Assembly (NCBI GenBank): GCA_037834085.1
Contig: JBBMKC010130755.1
Span: 1 to 26,771 of the forward strand
DNA: 26,771 bases
Reading direction: 5' to 3'
Origin: Bipalium vagum
Lineage: Eukaryota; Platyhelminthes; Tricladida; Geoplanidae
In this document: positions 18,170 through 26,771 of the stretch, piece after piece
Layout of the letters: each line of letters starts with the position of its first letter
Numbering within the stretch: position 1 is the stretch's first letter
Program-made: the position numbers and the translations under genes
Notes under the pieces: generated by a model
Told to the model about the DNA's origin: nothing
What the model saw: only the letters and a program-made list of their open reading frames with translations
Database searches by the model: none

Positions 18170-18490
18170 TGTGTTAGATAAGATAGTTCAGAAATGCAAC
18201 ACATGTAATTGAGAAAAGGCCACGGAATAACAATAAATATGAAAACATGCTAACATAAACACAGCCTGTACATGCATTTACAATAATAACCTTGAGACCA
18301 GGAACAATGTCCCACTGAACCAGTCCCAATAAATGGGCGCGACCCCCTTTCTTTAAGGTAAATAAATTAATAAATACACAACCATCACTGATGGAAATAT
18401 GTGTCAGATTGACAAGCGACACTAAGTAAAGTAAACAAATAAATATTGCTAAACAAACAAACAAACACACACATTCGCACAAAAACACAA
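18170..18490. other. GC-richer island of unknown nature
   Basis: Between AT-rich flanks this stretch has clearly more G and C, including a CGCGACCCCC run and a CCAGGAAC...TGTCCCACTGAACC segment. A minus-strand frame of about 100 residues spans it but is hydrophobic and Cys/Val-rich without any recognisable domain. Its repeated TGTTTG units explain part of it. It may be a repeat fragment, an untranslated exon or a non-coding RNA; I cannot decide. Confidence 0.3.
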
Positions 18491-18608
18491 CCGTTTAAAA
18501 ACTGGAATCATTTATTGGAAAATGATTTTACTTTATATTCATATATTACTATTATAAATCAATAACGACAAATAATCAATTTTCCCATAGACAAAACACA
18601 ATAAATCT

Positions 18609-18618
18609 TTTATTTATT
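18609..18618 (-). terminator. AATAAA signals, possible 3' end of the KDM7 gene
   Basis: Overlapping AATAAATAAA on the minus strand lies about 200 bases beyond the stop codon of the candidate terminal exon. This is a plausible poly(A) site position, though such motifs are common in AT-rich DNA. Confidence 0.35.
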
Positions 18619-18811
18619 TCAAGATTTACTTTAATTCAACACAGAAAAAAATTCGATGAATTGAAACAAAATTTGATAAGCGATATTTTGCAATGATATT
18701 GTGCGACGTTTTAGAGGCTGCCTGTTGAGAAATGCTATCTGCAAAACACATGACCGATAAAAGCGGAGATTTCAACCAATCATCATTCATTACCACATTA
18801 ATACAATTTTC

Positions 18812-18917
18812 CTACAGTTTCACATGTTTTCCCCCACTGCTTTCGTCGCACAGTGCGACTTCGTGTTCCGATTTTCGCTTCGTAAATTTCATCGACATCA
18901 GCGTACTCGATGGAATA
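18812..18917 (-). CDS. candidate terminal exon of the KDM7-family gene
   Basis: On the minus strand a good acceptor (CTCTTTCTTGTTCAG) precedes a stretch of about 106 bases that is near 50 percent GC, against AT-rich flanks. Joined in the phase left by the last certain exon (2 bases carried), it reads IPSSTLMSMKFTKRKSEHE and then a Ser/Gly/Lys-rich end, stopping after 34 residues. A short basic, Ser-rich tail suits the disordered C-terminus of KDM7/PHF8 proteins, but such tails are not conserved enough to prove it. AATAAA signals follow. Against it: the intron would be about 4.3 kb, long for this window, another frame is also open for 39 residues, and other exons may lie between. Confidence 0.35.
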
Positions 18918-21900
18918 CTGAACAAGAAAGAGTTTATTATTTTTATGATCACCCTATTTAAAAAATCAATACAAATAACCTTGAGAAACTACAAATTATT
19001 ATTTATTTATTAATATTAATGAAAACTCGTTTACAGTTCGTAATAAATTTTTTTGCCATTTTATATGGTGAACTTTAAGGGTAGAAAAATACATATCTTC
19101 GTTTTGATATAATGAGTGCCTGTCACAAATTATTAATGAAAAATGTCAAATGTAAATTGGCAATTTAACAAGTTTTTTTTATTGTAATCATATTTTCTTA
19201 CCTTCTTTATAATTGCATTTTTATGTTTAACTTAGTTTGAAAGTTAAAGTAAAAATCGATTATTTGCCATAAAGAATGTATCAAAACTTATTTAAGCTGA
19301 ATATTAAAATAAAAATTAATGTTGTTGAGAAATATTTCTATAAGTCAGCAAAATAACAGAAAATAATATTGATATCGATTTTTATTTAGTTGCAGATAAT
19401 TTATGTTATTGTATTTATATTTTTTCTGAAATCAATTGTTAGGACATTGTTTTGCCAAAATCTAACAACTTTCAAAAATAATCACAACAAAGACGACTAT
19501 TATTACTTTTTTGACAAGACAATTTTTTTTCATTTTATTCGTACAAATCAATATCAAGAGAAACAATAAAAAAGTTGTCAGAAAAATTCAATATCATTTC
19601 TCCAAATAAAATGTTTAAGCATTCATTTAAGAGCTTCGATAACTCCCACGACTCTATTGTGTAACTTGAAAGGAGGAGATATTGGGAGATTCTATATAGA
19701 GAAATATCAATATTTATGACATCAAATTAATGGCAGGAAACAATGGAAATAAATATATTTACATAATGGTAAAAAAACCAGAAAAATTCACATTTTTGTC
19801 CCTTGTCAATAGAGAAATTGACTTCACATTGTTGCATTATCTGATTTATAAATAAATAGAATTCATAGCCCATTAGCTTAAAATTGTGAAACGTTTCACA
19901 CGAAACGCTTTCCCTTTGCAACTATAAACATTAATAAATTTCAACAAATTTCTGTCTTGTAAATTTTAAGAGAAAAAATTATTTAACCTGAAAATCGATA
20001 ATTATGATAAAATAACAAATTAAGACAATTAAAATAGTATATTTGTTGGAAAAAATGTGCAAAATCGATGTTAATTATTAACTTTTTCCCCTGACGATTA
20101 TTTTCTGCTTATCGTTTGTCATAATCCCAACAAAACATGGGGGAAAGAAAATCAATAGAATTTTTAATTTTGAAAATTTGCAATAGCCAACAGAACAATA
20201 ATAATAGCGATAACCATGGTGAAAATTATCGTTACTACCTGATAATAATAAATATTTATTATACGACAGTGAAAAACCAATAACAACAGTATTTTTTGTT
20301 ATCGATTGATAAATACACATTAAAAATAGTAATCTATTGACGCATGAAATTAGAGTTAAAAATTTGATTTTCAAAGTACCGAAAAATACAAATCAATCTT
20401 ATCAATATTGATTTGAAAAACTGAAAATGATTTGTTGGGAAAAAAAACAAATCATTGAAGCACATTTAATTTTATTATTATATTCAAAGGCGGTAAAATT
20501 AAACAATTGATAGCACATGTCAATCAAGGTGCAGTCAACAGGAATAACAAGGGAAACGTTGAAAAAAGAAGAACAGCAAAACAACTGTATCTCATACGAT
20601 ATGGGAGACGAGGTGAAGAAAGAAAATCTTATCAGACACTCATGCACGTGACTTGATTTCATTGTCAATATTTGGCACTAGCAGTCACACAATTTGAATT
20701 TCTATGATGAGTCAAACGGTATTTTGCCAATCAAGGAAAACATTTCCCAACAAAGTTTTTCTGGAGAGGAATAGAGAAAAACGAGAAAGAAAGAAAATTT
20801 TTATTAATTAATCACGTTTTACTTCAGAAAAATTCTGAATCAAAGCCAATATATCAATCAATAGAGAAATATCTGGAAGAAATAATTCACAATCGAAATA
20901 TATTTCAAAATGATAATGATTTTATCAATATTATTTATAATGGTCATGTTGAATTTTAATCAAATAATTATGGACGAACCTGAGTTTAAAATAAAAATTC
21001 AAATATAGATAATTATACTTATTGGCACAGGCACATTGAAAAAAATATATACATATGCAACGACTATTCCGTTGTCATGGCCAAGTTGACAGACAAAGCC
21101 ATGATATATACACAAACTACCAAAGATCAATAGAGATAAATATTTCATAGTGAATTGATTAACACAATGAAAAAATTCCGATTGTTGCTTAGCAATTCAT
21201 GATAATTGTTAATTGAGAAATGTCAAATCGAAAAATCTCTAAATCGTTGAAAGGCAGAGAAAATAGAGATAAAAAATAACAGAAAACCTCAGTGCGCGCC
21301 ATCCCCATTGATTAATAGTGTAATCAATTTTGTTTATGAACAGAGTGAGAGAGAGATAGAGAGATGTCATCATATGATCATCATCTTCGCGTCGTCACGT
21401 CGCATTAATAAAGCGATTCGTAATCAATTGACTAATGAGTATGCGCATTGAAAATACCTGTACGCATACACACACACTGACACGTAACATAGAGGATTCG
21501 TGTGTGCCCGTATGTGCGACTTTTATGCGGAATTGAATAATTTCGATGATTCTGAATCGATCGAGATGATAACAGAGATGGTTAGAAATTATTGTACAAA
21601 TGTTTATGTTTCTCTCTCTCGAATTGTGCAACAATAATAATAATAAATGTTTAATTGAATTTACACAATTTTGTTTGCTTTACGTAACTGATTATCGATT
21701 TCTTAAGTCAATAAAATGGAAAACAGTTTAGTAAAATCCCATTTTGTCAAACGAAATAAAACCAGTGGAAAAAAGAAATAACACAATATTATCATTAAAA
21801 CAAAATAGAAATATATATTCGAAAATAATTTTTTATAACCGAATCGATCACTATTGATTATTAATTGATTATAATTACTAATTGATTATAATTATTGATT

Positions 21901-23265
21901 ATTATTATTAATATTTTAAAAACAATTAAAATTTACAGTTTCAATAAAAAAAATAATATTGAAAAATCAATCGATATAAAAAAATCTTCCTATTTAAATA
22001 AAATTATTGTGAAAAAGGGACGCAAAAACATGAATCACAAACAGCTTTTCAACGATGTCCTCATGATCCACAAAGCCCGAATGAAGACAATTGGAGAAAA
22101 GGAGACGAGGTTTTCGAGAAATAAACTTACAAATGAAATTTTTTTCTTTGGACAAAGCTTGAGATTTAATGACAAAGGATGGAAAGAGACAGAGAAAGAA
22201 AGGATGACGGGAAATTTGAGTAATTTCAGTGGCGCGCGTTAATGAGAAATTTACTGAGGCCTAGGAATTTGTTTCCCAAGCAATTCTCTAACCTCTGAAA
22301 GAGAAGCTACAGTTAAAACGGTGAGTGAAAGAGAGACGCGGACAGTCAATGTTTTGGTAATTCCAATTTCTTTAATAATTGATAAGTCTCTTTGTTTTTC
22401 GCAGAAGCCATGAAATCAATAGTTTTACAAATACATACCATCGGAAAACTGGCTTCTTGTTGATAAAAATAGCACCGAAAAAATCGATATAACAAATTTG
22501 ATAAGATTCTTCCAACGGTGACGAAAAAATATCGACTCAAATTCAACAAAAAATTCAAAAATGAGAATCGATTTACGTAAGGTAAAAGTAATGGAATGTT
22601 GTCAATCAATAATGAACAGAATTTGTTATCCGATAGAAAAACCATCGATCAGCGATCGCCACAAAATTTTAACGGTTTTCTTATTGGAGGGACAGAGGAG
22701 GAAGACAGAAAAGACATCCTGGAAAGGAAAGTGCATCCTCAAATATTAACAATTTTCTAACAGAAAATCTTTTAGCTAGATTAGTCGATGAGGCCAGGAA
22801 ATTTTATCAAAATGAAAGGCGATGAGATATTATTAATCGATAAATAAATTTATTTTAACACTATTCAACCGAGCATGGAATTAGGTTTGTTATGACAAAC
22901 CAAATCGATAGAAAAGGTAGAAGAAAAATCGATTTTAAAAAATGTCAAGCTTGAACGGGTTTTGTTTGAGAGATGAATACATAAATATCAATAATCAACA
23001 ATTAACCGGAACACAGCAATGATAGTAATAATGATAACAATAAAAATCAAAAATCATGATAGATCTTGAAATCTATGATGATGTTGTTCCATTGAAAGCG
23101 TTCTTACAAAGTTCAGCGGGGCTGAGAACAACAATGAAATATAATATTGTCATAGGACAGTGCAACAATGATTTAACAGAGTCAATCAGAACAAAGCATG
23201 TCAATAAAAATATCAATAAGCGCAACAAAAATTAACATTAACGATAGCAAATATCAATATCTCAC
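18918..23265 (-). other. presumed large intron of the KDM7-family gene
   Basis: This stretch begins (on the minus strand) with the donor GTGAGATATT after exon 4 and contains no recognisable protein on either strand. It is A-rich on the plus strand, with many TAATCAAT-like words, a GA-rich tract (21343-21363) and a CA-repeat (21467-21480). Two GC-richer islands (about 21290-21560 and 22010-22340) stand out and could be regulatory or small exons. If the terminal exon at 18812 is wrong, this is partly intergenic. Confidence 0.4.
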
Positions 23266-24687
23266 TTGTTAAACACGGCAGACGTGTGAGGGGACGACGG
23301 TGGTACCTGAGTATTTGGTGGCACTACTACTTCCCCGGTAGCGTTAACGATAAGTGCCTTGACGACCTCGTTCAGTTTATTGATCAACTGAATCTTGGAT
23401 GAGGACATGTAACTCCTTTCCGGGAAATAGTACTCCTTTTCTTCCCGAGTACACGTGTGGTAACGACTGAGCCAAGTTGGCAATATCTCAATCAACTTCA
23501 GAGCACCTTTAAGAATGAGCTTGACTGGAGGGATATTGTGCGCCAGATTCCTTTCCAGTTTGTGCAAAATGTACTCTGCTACAAACCAGTGCAACTTCTC
23601 GAAATATGGGAACAGAAATCGATCTTCCGTTTGGAGCAACCTTTCTATTTTGTAAATTCTGGAAATAAAACAACATCCGTTTTTTGTTCCGTACCAAATT
23701 CAATGAATTGATCACAAATGACCTACTTGAGCTGCAATGGAATGCTGAGAGAATGTAAAAAGTTCCCACCGAAAACCAAACTGTCTTCCACCGTGTGTAC
23801 GGCATGAATCCAACCGGCGGGCAATAGAATTGTGTCGCCAGCTTTGATTTCCAGTTTATAGACTTCCGCTATATCTGGAGATGACGATGACAGCTTTTTA
23901 ATTTGGTCAGGAAAGAAAATCATTCGGTTGTTATATTCGCACATCCAATTTGTGTACGCTTTTATGTACCGTTTCCTTGGTGGGATCAGATAAAATACCT
24001 TGTGACCCTAAATTTAAAATCCATTGATATTTATTGTGTTTAGATAACCAGTATTTTTATAAATCAATTGTTGAAAAAATTCATCAAATAATCCATTAAC
24101 CCAACAAAATTCACATAAACAATAAAAACACACCGAAAACACATGATACCAAACAGAAGAACCACCGAAATCGATATGAAAATCAGTCCAGCTGTCTTTC
24201 ATGCTCATGAGACAATATTTTTGAACAGAAGGCTTATTATGCATTTTGTGGATGTCATCACAAGGCCATAACTTTTCAACAATACTCATTTCTTTTATAA
24301 CGTATGGTGGTTCTACCAGATGTGCTATTCTAAAATTTTAAAAAAGTAATTTAAACTTTATTTTCCTAGGAAAAAAATCCTTGCTTTGCGTGGGATATTT
24401 CCAAACTCAAAACATTTAGAATTCTCGTTCGTGGTATTCCCCGAAAGTAATTCAAAAAGTCTTCGAATCTCATTTTAAATTGATCTTGTTTCGCAACATC
24501 AATAACATCTAACATGTAATCCTTTCCTAAACTTCTTCCAACATCTTCAATTGTAAACGATGCTTCAGGTACAATTATTCGTAAACCTTTCTTTTTGTGA
24601 ATAATTATGGGTTTAGTGAAGCCATTTTTGATAAAATAATCCTCAGTAACTTCTGTACCACGCATTTCTTTTATTTGATCACCAATT
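23266..24687 (-). CDS. KDM7/PHF8-family JmjC histone lysine demethylase (partial, four exons)
   Basis: The minus-strand exons are 24687-24385, 24329-24134, 24007-23727 and 23658-23266, with compatible phases throughout, giving about 390 residues. Such enzymes are nuclear Fe(II)/2-oxoglutarate oxygenases that remove methyl groups from histone lysines (H3K9, H3K27 or H4K20). Exon 1 holds the region before the JmjC core ([21 protein letters not shown]). Exon 2 has [12 protein letters not shown] with the iron ligands His-x-Asp and the cosubstrate Thr. Exon 3 has [10 protein letters not shown] with the cosubstrate Lys, FFPDQ, and AGWIHAV with the second iron His, so catalysis should be intact; PHF2 has Tyr there. 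Exon 4 is the helical region after JmjC ([18 protein letters not shown]). The PHD finger that normally lies upstream is not in the window, so the gene continues to the right; the last exon ends at a donor and the gene continues leftwards. Confidence 0.92.
24330..24384 (-). other. GC-AG intron (55 nt) in the KDM7-family gene
   Basis: On the minus strand the exon ends CACGCAAA and the intron starts GCAAGGAT, ending AAAATTTTAG. No GT donor is available before an in-frame stop. With the GC donor the protein reads [11 protein letters not shown], which aligns without gap to the PHF8-type sequence at the same place. GC donors followed by AAG are the usual form of this minor intron type. Confidence 0.8.
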
Positions 24688-25480
24688 CTAAAATCCTTGT
24701 GATTAAATAGAAAGTACAACATCGAATTAGCTTACGATAAGCAAGGTTTCGATAATAAAAAATCTAAAAATTCCTTTGTTCCTGATAATGGCATTTTATC
24801 AGTTTTTAATTGATTGCAAATTAGAATAAAATAATAATTTTCTAAAATAATTCCAAAATATAGCTAATGTTCTATTTGACTAAAATAAAAAAACAATTCA
24901 AAATTTAAATAATAATTACAAATTAATAAGTTTAAAAATTATTTTTTTATGTATATTAATAAAACAAACATGTATCAATATTTATACATTTGTAATATGT
25001 ATATTAAAAAAACTATTGTTTTATTATCAAATTCAGATTTGTCACATTCTAATAATTTAAAAAATGAAAAATTAAATGCATCCTATCTATTTTCAGTGAT
25101 TTTTGTGATTTTATAGATTCTAAAAGCTTTTTTTAAAATTATCATTATTGAGTTATTATGGTTATATTTTGGTTATTGACTAAAAAGACAGTGACACGTT
25201 ACAGTAATACTCAACCTTCAATTAAAATATGTTATTAGGCTCGGATCTCTGCTAGGTTTTAAGGATTGACTGGTGCTCTTCTAAACCCGGGCAACTGAAA
25301 CTGAAATTGGCTTAATAATTTTGAAATTTTTCTTACATTTTCAATTTAAAGTAATCGAAGTAATATTTTTCTTCTTTATTGCTTTATTTTATTTAGATTC
25401 GATTATTAAGTAAGATTATAGAATGACCTTTATACATTTGCGTGAAATTGTGATATCAGGTTAGGGAATATTTCGTGAGC
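24688..25480. other. presumed upstream intron of the KDM7-family gene, no gene seen
   Basis: It begins at the acceptor ATTTTAG of exon 24687 and is very AT-rich. The frame that seems to extend the exon to 24722 runs through this acceptor and is intronic. A GC-richer patch at about 25230-25310 (GGCTCGGATCTCTGC) has no identifiable content. No PHD-finger cysteine pattern was found on the minus strand. Confidence 0.5.
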
Positions 25481-25484
25481 GTTT

Positions 25485-25645
25485 TTAAAATAACTTTATT
25501 TGAATACAAAAAAGGAATAGTATTTATTATTGACGAAATTACAATAAATTAGTCAACAATACGAGAACTTGTCAAGAATTTTCGCGAAGAAGCTGATTTA
25601 AATTTAAAACATTTAACTGTTCAAAAGAATTTATCAAAAAATTGT
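25485..25645 (+). pseudogene. helix-turn-helix-like remnant, possibly of a transposase
   Basis: A plus-strand frame reads KKGIVFIIDEITIN, one stop, STIRELVKNFREEADLNL, then KHLTVQKNLSK. The spacing of short helices (I-x-D-E-I-x-x-x-x-S-T-I-R-E-L-V then L-x-L-K-H-L-T-V-x-x-N-L) resembles the DNA-binding start of Tc1/mariner-type transposases. No catalytic part follows, because LTR copy C begins at once. The family call is a guess. Confidence 0.25.
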
Positions 25646-26218
25646 TACGATATTAACTCACTATGAACCCTGTCGTAACACTAGCTCGCAAAATTACTGA
25701 CCCCTTCACTTAGCCTATACGTGTACGGAAATAAATGAATCAAACAATTATGAACAACACTTTATTGTAAAATAACAATACAAACGAAACGTTTCAAATA
25801 ATCAGTCAATGTCTGGAATCAAGTGTTTTTACACAAAAGAAAAATCAAATGATAATAATTAATTAAATAATTAAATGTCAATATCAATTAAGTATCTGTA
25901 CGTAAAAATTAATTTAAAAAAAAGAATAAAAATGTAGATACTCTCACCACTTGTGACTACAGGTCCAAAGGGTGGTTAGCTGAGCTCAATCCGGTCCGCT
26001 CAGAAACCCCCTAACCGCACAGGACCCATCGTGTGCTCTTGTCGCATAGAGGGCATAGATATGAATTTACAATTTGGAATCCTTTAAATCTTCGGACAAT
26101 AGCAACAAATTTTGGGTCTTCCGACCAAATAAAATCAAATGTTCTCGATCTCTCTTCTGAAAACGAAAAATAATAATTCTCGATCTATCTTCTGACAACC
26201 AAAAAAGTATTATGTAAC
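25643..26218 (-). mobile_element. LTR fossil, copy C (distant relative of copies A and B)
   Basis: On the minus strand this segment of about 576 bases begins TGTTACATAATAC and ends ATATCGTAACA, so it has TG...CA ends within a 6-bp inverted repeat. It shares with copies A and B a GC-rich block ending in GGTGAGAGTA (near 25940) and an ATAAAG signal (near 25760). Outside those blocks similarity is weak. No target-site duplication is evident at these ends, so the borders may be off or the copy may be part of a larger element. No coding part is seen and it looks old. Confidence 0.4.
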
Positions 26219-26771
26219 ACCAGAGTTTCATATTTCTATTTCAGTGATAGTTAACATGATTGTGCTCTTTTCAATTTTATTTTAATCAACACTTTTTGTG
26301 CTAATTTGTGCACCTCATTTTTCACCTACCACCCACAACCAAACACTTTGAAGATATAAAAAATCTGATTTCACAGATCGATTCAGCATAGTCGAAAAAA
26401 TCTACAATCAAACCTTGAAAATTTCAACAAAACCTTCATCAGAGACGTTTAAGGGTTTAAAAAGGCTTTATACAATGAGAAATTTTATTCAACATTCAAT
26501 TTGCAATATCTTTTGAACCAATTTTTCAAATTTAATGGTTTATACATTAAATTAAAGCTTTTATCTTCCACTATTTGTTAAGCATATATAGTGCTTTCTT
26601 ATAAAGGTCTAAGACCCTTCAAGATATTCAACCCTTTATAACTTTTGTGGGGACTCCCAGGCACAAGCAAAAGATCATCGACTTCTAAGCAAAGGGTCAG
26701 CAGAGAAGAAGGACAATGATAACAATATTAATGATCCAAATTGTGTGCATGCGAATTACATTTTTATTTAT
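26219..26771. other. spacer to the right edge, no gene seen
   Basis: Short ORFs only. It contains a small perfect palindrome, GGTCTAAGACC (about 26606-26616), and a Pro/Thr-poor AT-rich remainder. If the KDM7 gene extends rightwards this is probably intronic. Confidence 0.4.

Noticed and set aside
18174-18488. 104-residue minus-strand protein
   Set aside because: Hydrophobic, built partly from TGTTTG repeats, no domain, and no start or context evidence.
22346-22645. 99-residue minus-strand ORF
   Set aside because: Composition follows the local AT-rich background, no domain, and it lies within the presumed intron.
23083-23130. 14-nt micro-exon (acceptor TTGTTCTCAG, donor GTAAGA) in the KDM7 intron
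   Set aside because: Splice-site words are good, but such a tiny exon cannot be supported without transcripts and adds no recognisable residues.
24688-24722. Extension of the JmjC exon to an ATG at 24722
   Set aside because: An acceptor ATTTTAG precedes 24687, and the extra residues (LYFLFNHKDF) have no counterpart in KDM7 proteins.
26606-26616. Palindrome GGTCTAAGACC
   Set aside because: Perfect but very short and single; too likely by chance to claim a site.
1-26771. CRISPR array, bacterial operon or phage island
   Set aside because: No regularly spaced direct repeats and no prokaryotic genes; introns and animal transposons point to a eukaryote.

Overview
The window looks like nuclear DNA of an invertebrate animal, most likely an arthropod. 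I guess at a small AT-rich genome such as a mite's, but nothing in the sequence fixes the taxon. The evidence is spliced genes with short introns (50, 55, 68 and 126 nt), canonical AATAAA poly(A) signals, a KDM7/PHF8-type JmjC histone demethylase, an alpha-tubulin, and animal-type transposon families (Merlin, mariner, a NeSL/R2-like LINE, tRNA-derived SINEs, LTR elements). Bacterial features such as operons or ribosome binding sites are absent.

Left part (1 to about 7.6 kb, nearly all on the minus strand): an old LTR-retrotransposon gag region with zinc knuckles and an Asn-rich stretch (1-2110), then a small cysteine-rich reading frame with its own poly(A) signal (2627-2866). Next comes a broken LINE that keeps, in order, a Ulp1-like cysteine protease, a reverse transcriptase and an R2-type endonuclease (about 5760 down to 3275). 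This is the domain order of NeSL-clade elements. A Merlin fragment (6080-6536) sits next to an LTR (copy A, 6731-7598).

Middle part (7.6-18.1 kb): an AT-rich desert, then a divergent but apparently full-length alpha-tubulin gene on the minus strand (10307-11696, plus an unplaced first exon). To its right lie a tRNA-Ala-like SINE head, a second LINE endonuclease fragment, a mariner remnant (12605-13070), a Merlin copy (13715-14693) and a second LTR (copy B, 15393-16358) that carries a SINE.

Right part (18.1-26.8 kb): four well-defined minus-strand exons of a KDM7-family demethylase (23266-24687), one intron of which is GC-AG. A candidate terminal exon (18812-18917) followed by AATAAA signals suggests the gene ends near 18.6 kb, after an intron of about 4.3 kb. 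The upstream exons (PHD finger) are not visible and probably lie beyond the right edge. A third, more distant LTR (copy C, 25643-26218) and a small helix-turn-helix-like remnant lie in the presumed upstream intron.

Only two or three host genes are supported: KDM7, the alpha-tubulin, and perhaps the cysteine-rich peptide. They show no functional link to one another. Most of the rest is transposon fossils and AT-rich spacer.
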